Source: an uncultured Rubrobacteraceae bacterium
GTDB lineage: Bacteria; Actinomycetota; Rubrobacteria; Rubrobacterales; Rubrobacteraceae
Reading direction: 5' to 3'
Assembly: GCA_902806055.1 (NCBI GenBank)
Contig: CADCVD010000031.1
Location: forward strand, 1-48,510
Length of the DNA stretch: 48,510 nucleotides
The translations under genes and the position numbers were made by a program. Position 1 is the stretch's first letter; every line of letters starts with the position of its first letter. The notes under the pieces were generated by a model, which worked only from the letters and a program-made list of their open reading frames with translations, had not been told where the DNA came from and ran no database searches. This document shows positions 1 through 7,704 of the stretch, piece by piece.

Positions 1-2
1 AG

Positions 3-233
3 GTAGTGCTGTTTAGCACGTCCACGTGCTCTTGGTGTCGCCGGGCAAAGCGTTACCTAAGGGAGAACCGAGTGCGCTTCAAGGAAGTCAACATAGAGCG
101 TGATCCCAAAGCGGGTCAAGACCTACTCAAGAAGACCGGCCAGATGGGAGTACCGGTATTAAAGATCGGAGGCCGCTGGATAGTAGGCTTCGATCAGCCT
201 GCCATCGAGAAGGAGCTAGCTCGTCTATCGTAA
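3..233 (+). CDS. Glutaredoxin-family thiol-disulfide oxidoreductase (5' truncated by window edge)
   Basis: About 76 residues are visible. The protein carries a CSWC redox motif near its start (TSTCSWCRRAK) and the family's cis-Pro/substrate-binding stretch (GVPVLKIGG, then VGFD), the small thioredoxin fold of glutaredoxin/NrdH-like proteins that reduce disulfides in the cytoplasm. The ORF track starts it at a GTG at position 6, but family members normally have a few residues ahead of VVLFST and the frame is open to the window edge, so the true start is probably outside. No partner gene is visible downstream; the next gene is on the other strand. The fold is secure; the specific reductant or substrate is not. 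Confidence 0.85.
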   Translation, partial: VVLFSTSTCSWCRRAKRYLRENRVRFKEVNIERDPKAGQDLLKKTGQMGVPVLKIGGRWIVGFDQPAIEKELARLS

Positions 234-625
234 GACCGTAGTATCCGGCCTTGCCTGAGACCCACAGTTCGTACAGTAACCCTGTGGTTGCCTGGTTTAT
301 TCGCTCTCCGACACCCCTACCTTTCCTCGAACTTGCCTTTGAAGGAACCCTACACATAGCGGGTTCGTCTCTTTATGTGTGTTGGTCGCGCCTCATTGCC
401 ACAGGTATTTCCTTAGCTCTCCGTCGAAGTGTCCGTGCTCAAAACGCCGGCCGAAACGTGCCACGAGCGCAGCCGCATCTCGTATGAGTCCGTGCTCTCG
501 GAGGGTATAGACCGCATGGCGAAAGCTTGGGACCCGGTTGCGGAGTAAGGATCATCGCGTGACACGTGGACGGGGAAGGGTAAGAGTAGAGCGAGGGGCG
601 ACCGGCGAAGACGGCGAAGGGTACC
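234..625. other. Intergenic stretch, no supported gene
   Basis: About 390 bases separate the glutaredoxin and the 3' end of the CapA-like gene, which converge here. The ORFs listed by the track (251..487, 439..657) have no family motif and no convincing ribosome site. I see no strong hairpin terminator with a T tract. Confidence 0.5.
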
Positions 626-1615
626 CTAATCGGGCTCGAAAACCAGCCGGTCTTCATGGCGATCGAACACGCTTCCTATCTCGTTGGACAAGCGCTTCAT
701 CCGGTCGAAGATCACTTCCCGCTCGGCTCCGGCGGCGAGTTCCGTCTGGGCATAGTGGAGCCTGACCGGGAAGAGCTCCAGGCGCCGGAGCTCGCTTTCT
801 TCCAGAGAGATCTTGAAGAGGAAAGATTGGTCGTTGCGCAGCCTCTCGTCGACCGCGTAGTCGTCTATGAAGTCACCCGTGTCGTACAGGATCGGCTTGC
901 TGCGGTAGATCTCCACTCCCTGAAAGACGTGCGCGCTGTGCCCGTAGTAGATGTCCGCTCCCCTGTCCACGACGGAGTGGGCGAACCGGCGAAAGAGGTT
1001 GGAGGGACGCTGCACCATGTTCGGGCCCCAGTGGTTGGAGAACACGACGATCTCCGCTCCTGCCTCGCGCGCGCCCGCTATCACTGCCTCCACCCGATCG
1101 AGGATCTGCGGCTCCAAGGATACCGGGAGGTAGTTCGTTCCAGGACGGTCAGGCCCGGCTGCGAAGGGCGGCTCGTTGTCCGTGAAGGCGACCAGGGCCA
1201 CCCGGCCCGCGCGGTCGGAGCCCTCCTCAAGAATAGCCGGTCGCATGGCCTCCTCCGTGTCGCGGCCGGCCCCCGCGTGTCGGATGCCAGCCGCCTCGAG
1301 GTGCTTGAGGGTATCGAGCAGGCCTCTCTCCTCAAAGTCGAGGGTGTGGTTGTTGGCCAGCGAGCAGGCGTCGATGCGGGCCGCTTTGAGAACCTCGATG
1401 GTGGAAGGGGCGGCGCGGAAGTGGAAGACCTTTGGCGTGCGCGTCCACGGCTGCTCATGATCGGTGACGGCGCACTCCAAGTTGACTATGCGCAAGTCGG
1501 CGGAAAGGAGCAGGGGGAGCACGTCGCCCCACGGCTGCTCGGGAGCGAGGTCGCGGAGCGCCTCGTTAACTCCGCGCCCGAGCATTACGTCGCCGGTCAG
1601 CGCCAGGGTGATCAC
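626..1615 (-). CDS. CapA/PgsA-family putative metal-dependent phosphoesterase-like protein
   Basis: The family is named for poly-gamma-glutamate capsule proteins and has a calcineurin-like phosphoesterase fold. Visible signatures are LTGDVMLGRGV at the N-terminus, NLECAVTD, SLANNHTLDF, FSNHWGPNM and YYGHSAHVFQG, which together match the conserved Asp/Asn/His pattern of PGA_cap proteins. I start it at the GTG at 1615 instead of the track's 1681: that GTG overlaps the stop of the upstream gene as GTGA, giving 329 residues beginning directly with the conserved strand. No signal peptide is seen, so a cytoplasmic role is likely. It is the last gene of a minus-strand operon after a dienelactone-hydrolase-like gene. 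The substrate is unknown; there are no capsule genes nearby, so capsule synthesis should not be assumed. Confidence 0.82.
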   Translation of the reverse strand: MITLALTGDVMLGRGVNEALRDLAPEQPWGDVLPLLLSADLRIVNLECAVTDHEQPWTRTPKVFHFRAAPSTIEVLKAARIDACSLANNHTLDFEERGLLDTLKHLEAAGIRHAGAGRDTEEAMRPAILEEGSDRAGRVALVAFTDNEPPFAAGPDRPGTNYLPVSLEPQILDRVEAVIAGAREAGAEIVVFSNHWGPNMVQRPSNLFRRFAHSVVDRGADIYYGHSAHVFQGVEIYRSKPILYDTGDFIDDYAVDERLRNDQSFLFKISLEESELRRLELFPVRLHYAQTELAAGAEREVIFDRMKRLSNEIGSVFDRHEDRLVFEPD

Positions 1616-2301
1616 TTGAGATCCGATTCGGTTCGACCCGGGTCGTCCTCCGGGGCGGAGCCCAGGTAGCGTGTAAACCATTCAGCGGCGAGCCGGGCGA
1701 CCTCCTGCAGAGCCCCCGGCTCCTCGAAGAGGTGCGTAGCCCCCGGCACGATCTCCAGCTCTTTCTCGGCGCGTATCTGCGTAAGCGCCTCCCGATTCAT
1801 ATCGATCACAGGGTAATCTTCTTCTCCGACGATCAGGAGCGTCGGCGCCGCGACGTGGTGCAGGGCCTCCCCCGCGAGATCAGGGCGCCCGCCACGCGAG
1901 ACAACTGCTCCTACTCTCCTCGGGCGCTCGGCCGCCGCGACTAGAGCGGCCCCGGCGCCGGTGCTGGCGCCGAAGTAGCCGACAAAAAGGTCTCGCGTGT
2001 CCGGGTTTTGCGCCAGCCAGTCGGCGGCGCCAGCGAGCCTTTCGGCGAGCAGCCCGATGTCGAACCGGAGGTGACGTGTCCGCATATCCACCTCTTCCTC
2101 TTCAGGCGTGAGGAGGTCGATGAGCAAGGTTGCCAGTCTCGCTTCGCATAAAGCTTCCGCGACGTAGCGGTTTCGGGGGCTGTGCCGGCCGCTCCCGGAG
2201 CCGTGCGCGAACAGCACGATCCCCTGGGCGTCGTTGGGGATGCACATGTTTCCTTCGAGGATTGTCAACCCCGCCGAGACTTCGACCTCGCGCTCTTGCA
2301 T
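1612..2301 (-). CDS. Dienelactone-hydrolase-like alpha/beta hydrolase
   Basis: A 229-residue alpha/beta hydrolase. The oxyanion segment FAHGSGSG, nucleophile elbow GYFGASTGAGAA (Ser), acid VGEEDYPV (Asp) and GATHLFEEPG (His) give a complete Ser-Asp-His triad. The start is the ATG at 2301, preceded by GGGGAGG at a good distance; the track's longer form adds a Ser/Ala-rich leader that overlaps the upstream gene. It follows the phosphoribosyltransferase gene by 16 bases and overlaps the next gene by 4. Phosphoribosyltransferase plus this hydrolase, adjacent or fused, is a recurring pair in actinobacteria (established knowledge recalled, not searched). The substrate is unknown; true dienelactone hydrolase activity is not implied, since that enzyme normally uses Cys. 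Confidence 0.85.
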   Translation of the reverse strand: MQEREVEVSAGLTILEGNMCIPNDAQGIVLFAHGSGSGRHSPRNRYVAEALCEARLATLLIDLLTPEEEEVDMRTRHLRFDIGLLAERLAGAADWLAQNPDTRDLFVGYFGASTGAGAALVAAAERPRRVGAVVSRGGRPDLAGEALHHVAAPTLLIVGEEDYPVIDMNREALTQIRAEKELEIVPGATHLFEEPGALQEVARLAAEWFTRYLGSAPEDDPGRTESDLK

Positions 2302-2317
2302 CGGATCATGTCCTCCC

Positions 2318-3001
2318 CTATGGGCCGCTTGCGCTGCGCTCCACCTGTTGCTCGCGCTGGGCGCGCTCGAGCAGCTCGATGACTTCCTCATCTTCCACTT
2401 GGTAAAAGTCTTGGTACCAGAGGCTGATGGCCATAAGGTTGGAGGGCCTTTCCAGGCAGATCAGCTCGTCGACCTCCGGGCGTAGCAGCTCAGCCGCTTG
2501 CGCGGCACACACGGGCACGGCCAGGATGAGGCGTCTTGGGTTTCCTTGACGTAGTGCCTCTACCGCCGCCCGGGCCGTTACGCCCGTGGCGAGTCCATCA
2601 TCCACCAGGATTGCGGTCCGCCCCCTAACCTCGGGCTCTGGGCGCCCTTCGCCGCGCAGCAGCCTGAGGCGACGTTCTATCTCCTCTGTCTCCTCTTTTG
2701 CGGTGCGCTCTATGAATTCTTCGGGAATCTCTAGGGCCTCTACAGCACGCGTATTGAGAACACGCACCCCACCCTGCGCTATCGCCCCGATGCCGAACTC
2801 CTCGTGCCCCGGCGCCCCGAGCTTGCGTGCGATAAAGACATCAAGCGGCGCTCCCAAGGAGCGTGAGACTTCATACCCTACCGGTACACCTCCTCGCGGC
2901 AGGGCGAGGATTATCAGGTCTTCGTCTCGGTACCGAGTTAGCTTCACGGCGAGCCTTCGCCCGGCGTCTTCTCGGTCTCTAAAAGAAGTCCTTGTGCTCA
3001 C
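2318..3001 (-). CDS. Phosphoribosyltransferase-domain protein
   Basis: A 227-residue type I phosphoribosyltransferase. The PRPP-binding loop is AILVDDGLATGVT, followed by AAVEALRQ. An upstream ALPRGGVPVGYEV stretch matches the family pyrophosphate loop, and FGIGAIAQGG is the flexible hood region. The start is a GTG at 3001 with AGAGAGG eight bases upstream. It heads the intact part of an operon continuing into the hydrolase and CapA-like genes, and lies 25 bases after the archease/RtcB remnant. Such stand-alone proteins are often named as predicted phosphoribosyltransferases in stress gene clusters. The base or nucleotide substrate cannot be read from the sequence. Confidence 0.88.
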   Translation of the reverse strand: MSTRTSFRDREDAGRRLAVKLTRYRDEDLIILALPRGGVPVGYEVSRSLGAPLDVFIARKLGAPGHEEFGIGAIAQGGVRVLNTRAVEALEIPEEFIERTAKEETEEIERRLRLLRGEGRPEPEVRGRTAILVDDGLATGVTARAAVEALRQGNPRRLILAVPVCAAQAAELLRPEVDELICLERPSNLMAISLWYQDFYQVEDEEVIELLERAQREQQVERSASGP

Positions 3002-3026
3002 GTCAGTCGCCTCTCTCCCGCAAGCC

Positions 3027-3404
3027 TCACCCCTTTACTACGATCAGGGGTCGCAGGCGCGCCACCTTCTTCCCTATCCTAGCCCTGTCGGTGGTATCGA
3101 CGACCTCAGCGGCGTCTTTGTAGGCCTCAGGCATCTCCTCGTCTATGGTGGTCTTGTTGGCCGCGCGTATCAGGATGCCCTTATCCTCCAACTCCCGTCG
3201 CAGGTTTCGGCCCTTGGCAGCCTTCTTGGCGGCCCGGCGGCCTATCTTGCGACCCGCCCCGTGGGCGCTTGATCCGAAGGTCTCCTTCATGGCCCCCTCG
3301 GTGCCGGACAAAACGAAGGAGTAACGTCCGAAGAGGTTCTCGAGCGTCGGGGCCTCCGCCACCTCGAACCCAACGGCAGCGGTGTGGTCGAGCATCCGGA
3401 TCAT
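3027..3404 (-). pseudogene. Archease N-terminus fused in frame to RtcB C-terminus (deletion remnant)
   Basis: The start of this frame reads like the beginning of archease (MIRMLDHTAAVGFEVAE, then APTLENLF). After LFGR it turns abruptly into the C-terminal end of the RNA ligase RtcB (VLSGTEGAMKETFGSS, AHGAGR, then EEMPEAYKDAAEVV and KKVARLRPLIVVKG). Archease is normally about 140 residues and RtcB about 480; only about 25 and 100 remain. The guanylylated-His motif HGAGR survives, but the metal-binding N-terminal part of RtcB is gone, and the conserved archease HTAD is HTAA here. The product therefore cannot be a working ligase or activator. It precedes the phosphoribosyltransferase operon and may still be transcribed with it. 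The ORF continues upstream to 3509 without recognisable sequence, so the start is approximate. Confidence 0.8.
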
Positions 3405-3509
3405 CGCTTCGCGCGCAAGGTACGTTACCGGCCCTGGGTCCTCGGTTCGCCTTTTTGCTCCTCCAGCCCTCTTACCCGTTCCAAAAGGTCCGTTAACGCC
3501 CCGCCGCAC

Positions 3510-4067
3510 CTTCCTACCCCTGTTCTTCCCCTTACGCTACTCGTGGCGCCGATTATTTTGGACGCTTACTTAGAGCTTGTGCTAATAGGTGTGCAACGTA
3601 GTGCTTATGGGTGAGGCAAGTGCGCTTTAATTACTCGGAGAGCGTTAACCGTTGGGCGGCCATCTCTCTATTGGCGTAGCTTCTTAGAAGTCCTCTAAGG
3701 GAACCCCCGCACGTCTGAGACCTTCCCCGAATGTTTGTGATCAGCGGGCCGGTGTTATCCGGAACTCACACTCGTGGACAAGAACCTCCGGCGCTTGTCC
3801 GCCCCCGACGGTCAACCTCACGGTCACCAAGGCTATAGGCGAGATCCTGAAGGAGTTGGGCGGCCAAGTGCAGCGCGTGTCCGACAAGGGGATGGGGCAA
3901 GTTGGCTTCGCCGGGACCATCGCCGAGAGGCTCAAGACTCTGATCGACTCTCTCGCCAGCGAAGGAAACTCAGCCTCGGGGCGGTAGGAAAGTTCGCCGA
4001 AAGGCTCGCGGGAGCTTACGCGCTTACTCGAGAAAAGCGATGATCCTTTTGGTTCCTTCGGAGGACC
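3510..4067. other. Gap between RtcB remnant and pcm, containing an orphan start-less reading frame
   Basis: No intact gene is seen. On the plus strand an open frame ends at TAG 3985-3987 and reads protein-like over its last 60 codons (TVNLTVTKAIGEILKELGG, then GFAGTIAERLKTLIDSL). It has no ATG, GTG or TTG at a sensible place, so the ORF track misses it. It could be the 3' end of a gene whose 5' part was lost, in keeping with the neighbouring archease/RtcB deletion. I do not recognise the family. The track ORFs 3774..4043 and 3741..4679 are shadows. Confidence 0.4.
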
Positions 4068-4070
4068 GTG

Positions 4071-4076
4071 CATAAT
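4071..4076 (+). promoter_or_regulatory. Candidate -10 box for a leaderless pcm transcript
   Basis: CATAAT lies six bases before the ATG at 4083, the spacing expected if transcription starts at the A of the start codon. There is no ribosome site at a suitable distance from this ATG (GGAGG at 4060-4064 is 18 bases away). No convincing -35 is seen. Confidence 0.4.
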
Positions 4077-4082
4077 TGTGCC

Positions 4083-4721
4083 ATGACGAGTAGCCAGGAA
4101 GACCTCGTCCGGGCAATCGCCGCCCAGGGCGTGCGCGATCCCCGCCTCCTCCGGGCCCTGCTCCAGGTACCGAGGGCCGGGTTCGTCCCGCCCGACCTTA
4201 CCGAGGCGGCCTACCTGGACCGGCCGCTGCCGATACCCCACGATCAGGTGACTACCCAGCCCTCCCTCTCGGCGAAGATGATCGAGGCTTTGGGTCTGGA
4301 GGGGACCGAGCGCGTCCTGGAGGTCGGCACGGGATACGGTTTCCAGACGGCACTGCTTTGCCGCTTGTCCGGTTTCGTGCGCAGCGTGGAGCGCTTTGCG
4401 GACGTCGGCGAAACCGCTAGAGATAACCTGGCCCGTCAAGGTGTCGCAAACGTAGAGGTCGTCGTAGGCGACGGGACCGGAGGGCTCCCCGAGTACGCTC
4501 CCTACGATGCGATCCTCGTCTCGGCGGCGTTCCCTTCCGTCCCGCCGCCCCTGGTGGACCAGCTCGCCTTTAAGGGAAGGCTCGTCCAGCCGATGGGCCC
4601 GGGCGGCCGAGAGGACGTGGTCCTGTTCGAGAAGGGGCTCCAGGGTTTCGAGCGCTGTCGCACCGTCACCGGGGCCCACTTCGTTAGGCTATACGGCACG
4701 CACGCATTCCCAACAGGATGA
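4083..4721 (+). CDS. pcm: Protein-L-isoaspartate O-methyltransferase
   Basis: A 212-residue SAM-dependent methyltransferase that initiates repair of isoaspartyl residues in aged proteins. Visible are the PCMT N-terminal helix region (VRDPRLLRALLQVPRAGFV), PLPIPHDQVTTQPSLSAKM, the SAM motif I VLEVGTGYGFQTALL, the acidic end of motif II (SVERFADVGETARDNL), VVVGDGTGGLPEYAPYDAI and the late motif GRLVQPMGP. The length fits the family. I choose ATG 4083 over the track's GTG 4068 because the GTG is only three bases from GGAGG, whereas the ATG has a -10 at leaderless distance; the difference is five residues. It is divergent from the archease/RtcB remnant operon. Recalled pcm, rtcB and archease neighbourhoods in other genomes suggest a shared stress-repair context. 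Confidence 0.9.
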   Translation: MTSSQEDLVRAIAAQGVRDPRLLRALLQVPRAGFVPPDLTEAAYLDRPLPIPHDQVTTQPSLSAKMIEALGLEGTERVLEVGTGYGFQTALLCRLSGFVRSVERFADVGETARDNLARQGVANVEVVVGDGTGGLPEYAPYDAILVSAAFPSVPPPLVDQLAFKGRLVQPMGPGGREDVVLFEKGLQGFERCRTVTGAHFVRLYGTHAFPTG

Positions 4722-4915
4722 GCCTTCCTGGACTTCCGGTGGAGCGGGGAACCTTCCCCAGCTCCTATGTTGCCGAGATCGCCTTCGTCGAACCTTTAGA
4801 GGTGGAGCTGTGCTTCGACCACGAGAAGATTATCTCGGACTACGCGAAAGCGTGGATGAGAGTTTTGTGTAGACTGGGAGCGAACCTCCTTAAACGTGTG
4901 CCCATTTTAGCTTGA
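4718..4915 (+). CDS. Small ORF overlapping the pcm stop, doubtful
   Basis: A 65-codon frame starts with ATGA across the pcm stop, the classic coupling arrangement. The middle (SSYVAEIAFVEPLEVELCF) looks protein-like, but I recognise no family and the end runs into low-information sequence. It may be a remnant of a longer gene or chance. From here to 5047 nothing else is supported. Confidence 0.25.
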   Translation: MSLPGLPVERGTFPSSYVAEIAFVEPLEVELCFDHEKIISDYAKAWMRVLCRLGANLLKRVPILA

Positions 4916-5047
4916 TGCTTTCGTCGGACAACAGGGCGCTGAACCCGAACCCTGAGCGTTTTTGGGTTTCAAAAGCGTGTGTTCGCGCGCCGGCACCAGG
5001 AGCAGGTCTTGGTGCTGAAGAGGACCACCTTCGCCATCCGTCTCTCC

Positions 5048-5746
5048 TTACTTCATGTTGGCTTTGAGCGCCTCCGCGAGATGCTCGACCGGATCGAGCT
5101 TCTTCGGGTTCTCGAGGTCCATGTACCGGACGAACTCTTCCTCGTCTTCGAACAGCATCTTGGGGTTGCTCTTCTTCTCCTCGCCTAGTGTGGAGGAGGT
5201 GCGTCCTTGATAGTCGTGGCCGGGATAGACCTCGAGGCCGTCGGGGAGGCTTCTGTAGGTGTGGTAGAGCGTATGGTATTGCCGGGTCGCGTTGCCGTTG
5301 AGCAGGTCGGTGCGGCCGCAGGAGCCGATAAGGAGAGCGTCGGCCGTGAGGATCCTGCTCGGGAGCATGACGCTGACGAGGTCTTTGGCGTGGCCTGGGG
5401 TGTGCAGCAGCTTTACGGGGAGGTCGCCGAGATGCAGCATGTCGCCGTCCTCGACCCGTACATCCACGGTCCCGCAGGGGGCCTCCCTGTGCATGACTAG
5501 TTTCGCGACGGTCCTGGACTTCAGGATGTGCGCCCCGGATACGTGGTCAGCGTGGGTGTGGGTGTCGATGATGTAAGCTGGGCGTAGACCGTGCTCGAAC
5601 ACGTAGTCGACCATCGGCTCGACCATCTCCAGCTCCGGGTCTACCAGGGCTGTGAGCCTGGTCACCGGATCGGCGACAATGTAGCCTAGGCATCCCCGCG
5701 GCACTCGGAACTGCTTGAAGAGGTAATCTGGGTGCGCTCTCTCCAT
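5048..5746 (-). CDS. ETHE1-like MBL-fold hydrolase / putative persulfide dioxygenase
   Basis: A 232-residue metallo-beta-lactamase-fold protein. The metal motif is THTHADHVSGA, followed by LHTPGHAKDLVSVML, GSCGRTDLLNG and VYPGHDYQGRT. The GRTD and PGHDY motifs with the short helical C-terminus resemble ETHE1-type mononuclear-iron persulfide dioxygenases, which oxidise glutathione or low-molecular-weight persulfide to sulfite, more than classic glyoxalase II. The start is ATG 5746 after GAGGAGG at an ideal distance. It appears to be transcribed alone; there is no rhodanese or sulfide:quinone reductase beside it. Glyoxalase II activity is the main alternative. Confidence 0.8.
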   Translation of the reverse strand: MERAHPDYLFKQFRVPRGCLGYIVADPVTRLTALVDPELEMVEPMVDYVFEHGLRPAYIIDTHTHADHVSGAHILKSRTVAKLVMHREAPCGTVDVRVEDGDMLHLGDLPVKLLHTPGHAKDLVSVMLPSRILTADALLIGSCGRTDLLNGNATRQYHTLYHTYRSLPDGLEVYPGHDYQGRTSSTLGEEKKSNPKMLFEDEEEFVRYMDLENPKKLDPVEHLAEALKANMK

Positions 5747-5820
5747 CGTCTACCTCCTCGTCCGCCACCAGAGATCCTTGCAGACTAGAACACGCCTCGT
5801 TTGCCGCCGGGTCTCGTGTG

Positions 5821-5994
5821 TTACTCGCTCTGGTCGAGCTCGGGCAGTCTCTCGCGGGCCTCTCTTACCTCCGTATCGCCCGGGTTCTGGCGCAGGTATC
5901 TGTCCGTGGCGGCAGGTAAGGTAACGTCCTCGGGTTGAGGATCACGCAGCCGTTCCAACAGCTCCTGACGATCCTGATCTCCGTGCGTTCTCAT
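5821..5994 (-). CDS. 57-residue hypothetical protein downstream of the deacetylase-like gene
   Basis: This frame is too short for the ORF track. It starts at ATG 5994, nine bases after the stop of the deacetylase-like gene, and ends at TAA 5821-5823. The product is strongly charged and helical-looking (DRQELLERLRDPQPEDV, then TDRYLRQNPGDTEVREARER). Its hydrophilic composition and close spacing support a real third cistron in the adk operon. I do not recognise a family, and it has no Cys, membrane segment or signal peptide. Translation may depend on coupling because the upstream ribosome site is weak. Confidence 0.5.
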   Translation of the reverse strand: MRTHGDQDRQELLERLRDPQPEDVTLPAATDRYLRQNPGDTEVREARERLPELDQSE

Positions 5995-6003
5995 GGCTCT
6001 ATT

Positions 6004-7014
6004 CTACCGGAGGCTCTCCCAGAAGGGGGCCAGCGCCTTCCGAGATGCCTCGACGGGCGTTACGTCTCCAGAGTATCGACAGGTCCCGAACGGCTCCTCG
6101 ACCCCCTTTATGGTGGCGGCGACGCTCCCGGTGAGCGCGTTGAGGTTGTAGCCTCCCTCCAGTACGAGCGCGAGCGGAGCGGACCCGACCTCGCGGGCCA
6201 GAGACGCCAGCCCCGCCGCGAAGCGCCCGAAGGAGGCGGACTCGAGCCGCATCCCTCCCAGCGGGTCTGCAACATGCGCGTCGTAACCGGCGGAGACTAC
6301 GAGAAGGTCGGGACGGAACTCGCTGAGTACGGGAAGGAGGAGGCCCGCGAAGACCTCGGCGTAGAGATCCTCACGGGAGCGCGCAGGCAGGGGAACGTTT
6401 ACCGTGAAGCCCTTCGCGCTGCCCTCTCCGACCTCCCGGGCGGCGCCGGTCCCGGGGTAGAAGGGGCTCTGGTGGACCGAGAGGTAGAGCGCCTCGTCGT
6501 TGGCATAGAAGACGTCTTGCGTGCCGTTACCGTGGTGAACGTCCCAGTCGAGGATGGCCACCCTTTCGGCGCCTTGAGCTAGGGCGTACGCGGCGGCTAT
6601 GGCGGCGTTGTTCAGCAGGCAGAAGCCCATCCCGTAGGCGCGCCCGGAGTGGTGACCCGGAGGACGGGCGATGGCGAAGGCAGCAGCCCCGGAGAGGGCG
6701 CTCTCAACCGCCCCTACGGCGGCTCCGGCCGCGAGCTTGGCTGCCTCCAGGGAGTCCGGCCCGAGGGCCGTGTCGAAATCCACGTAGCCTCCGCCCGCGG
6801 CGGAGAGCTTCTCAAGGCCCTCTAGGTACTCAGGGGAGTGAACCGCCTCAAGGGCGGATCGTGGAGCAACCCGGCAGGGACGGTATTCCACCCGTGCGCC
6901 CGCTCTCCCGGCCTCTTCGGCCCCGGCAAGGGCCGCTCTGAACCTCTCCGGGGCCTCCACGCCCGCCATGTGGTTGACGTGGCGCTCTGAGGCGGGATCG
7001 CTGTAGACATGCAA
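6004..7014 (-). CDS. Histone-deacetylase / acetoin-utilisation (AcuC)-like amidohydrolase
   Basis: A 336-residue zinc deacetylase fold. Visible motifs in order are VYSDPASERHV, the paired active-site His in ARPPGHHSGRAYGMGF, the zinc site ILDWDVHHGNGTQDVF, SVHQSPFYPGTG, the second zinc Asp in VVSAGYDAHVADPLGGM, and the transition-state Tyr in VLEGGYNLNAL. All catalytic residues are present. Bacterial members deacetylate small molecules (polyamines) or acetyl-lysine on proteins such as acetyl-CoA synthetase; which applies here is unknown. The start is TTG 7014, chosen because AGGAG sits eight bases upstream, a stop lies two codons before it, and the next ATG would drop the conserved first strand. 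It is 36 bases after adk. Confidence 0.9.
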   Translation of the reverse strand: MHVYSDPASERHVNHMAGVEAPERFRAALAGAEEAGRAGARVEYRPCRVAPRSALEAVHSPEYLEGLEKLSAAGGGYVDFDTALGPDSLEAAKLAAGAAVGAVESALSGAAAFAIARPPGHHSGRAYGMGFCLLNNAAIAAAYALAQGAERVAILDWDVHHGNGTQDVFYANDEALYLSVHQSPFYPGTGAAREVGEGSAKGFTVNVPLPARSREDLYAEVFAGLLLPVLSEFRPDLLVVSAGYDAHVADPLGGMRLESASFGRFAAGLASLAREVGSAPLALVLEGGYNLNALTGSVAATIKGVEEPFGTCRYSGDVTPVEASRKALAPFWESLR

Positions 7015-7050
7015 CCTCTACGCTCCTAACTTAGCTGCTTTCGGCGATTA

Positions 7051-7704
7051 CTACGGGTGTCTCTGCGGGTAGCCCAAGACTTCCAGAATATTTTCCGTTG
7101 TCTTCTCGACCTCCTGATCTGCGTCTACAACGGCGAGGGTACCCTTCTCCTCGTAGTATTCCCTGATCTCCCCAGCCTCCTTGCGGTAGGCTTCCAGCTG
7201 CCGGCGGAGGGCCTCCTCGGTGTCGTCTTCTCGCTGCACGAACGGACCGGGGTCCTCGCCTTCGACAGGGTCCGGGGGTGGATCATACTCAAGGTGGTAG
7301 ACCCTGCCGGTTGCGAGGCTCTGCCGCCTGCCGTTGACGACCCGCTCGATAAGCTTCTCGTCGTCCGGGCCTTCCAGCATTATCACCTTGTCGAGGGCTG
7401 TGCCGTGTTTCTCCAACTCCTCATCTAGAGAGCGGGCCTGGTCTACGGTGCGCGGAACGCCGTCCAGTATCCAGGCGCCCGCCGGCTGGAGGTGAACCCG
7501 TATAAGGTTCATGATCGTATCGTCCGGGACCGGATCGCCCCGGTCGCTGTAACCTTTGAGCTCCTGACCGATCTCGGTGTCAGCCTCGATCTGGTCGCGT
7601 ACCAGATCTCCCGTAGAGACGCGCACGTAGTTGAGCCTCCCCGAGACCCTTTGGGCCTGTGTACCCTTGCCTACCCCCGGGGGGCCGAGCAGAGCTATCT
7701 TCAC
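7051..7704 (-). CDS. adk: Adenylate kinase
   Basis: Interconverts ATP + AMP and 2 ADP. The P-loop is LLGPPGVGKGTQA, with the AMP-binding regions STGDLVRDQI and ILDGVPRTVDQA, and a long LID from GRVYHLEYDPPPDP to VQREDDTEEALRRQL. The LID lacks the four-Cys zinc site. The start is the GTG at 7704, preceded by AGGAGG at seven bases; the track's longer start places the ribosome site inside the gene. The length of 217 residues is normal for the long form. It lies outside a ribosomal-protein operon, the usual place of adk in many bacteria, so a second copy elsewhere is possible. It heads an operon with the deacetylase-like and 57-aa genes. Confidence 0.93.
   Translation of the reverse strand: MKIALLGPPGVGKGTQAQRVSGRLNYVRVSTGDLVRDQIEADTEIGQELKGYSDRGDPVPDDTIMNLIRVHLQPAGAWILDGVPRTVDQARSLDEELEKHGTALDKVIMLEGPDDEKLIERVVNGRRQSLATGRVYHLEYDPPPDPVEGEDPGPFVQREDDTEEALRRQLEAYRKEAGEIREYYEEKGTLAVVDADQEVEKTTENILEVLGYPQRHP

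Noticed and set aside
656-1669. 337-codon plus-strand ORF
   Set aside because: It lies antisense to the CapA-like gene, which has clear conserved motifs; this frame has none and is a high-GC shadow.
3741-4679. 312-codon minus-strand ORF
   Set aside because: Antisense of pcm; no domain signature and low-information sequence.
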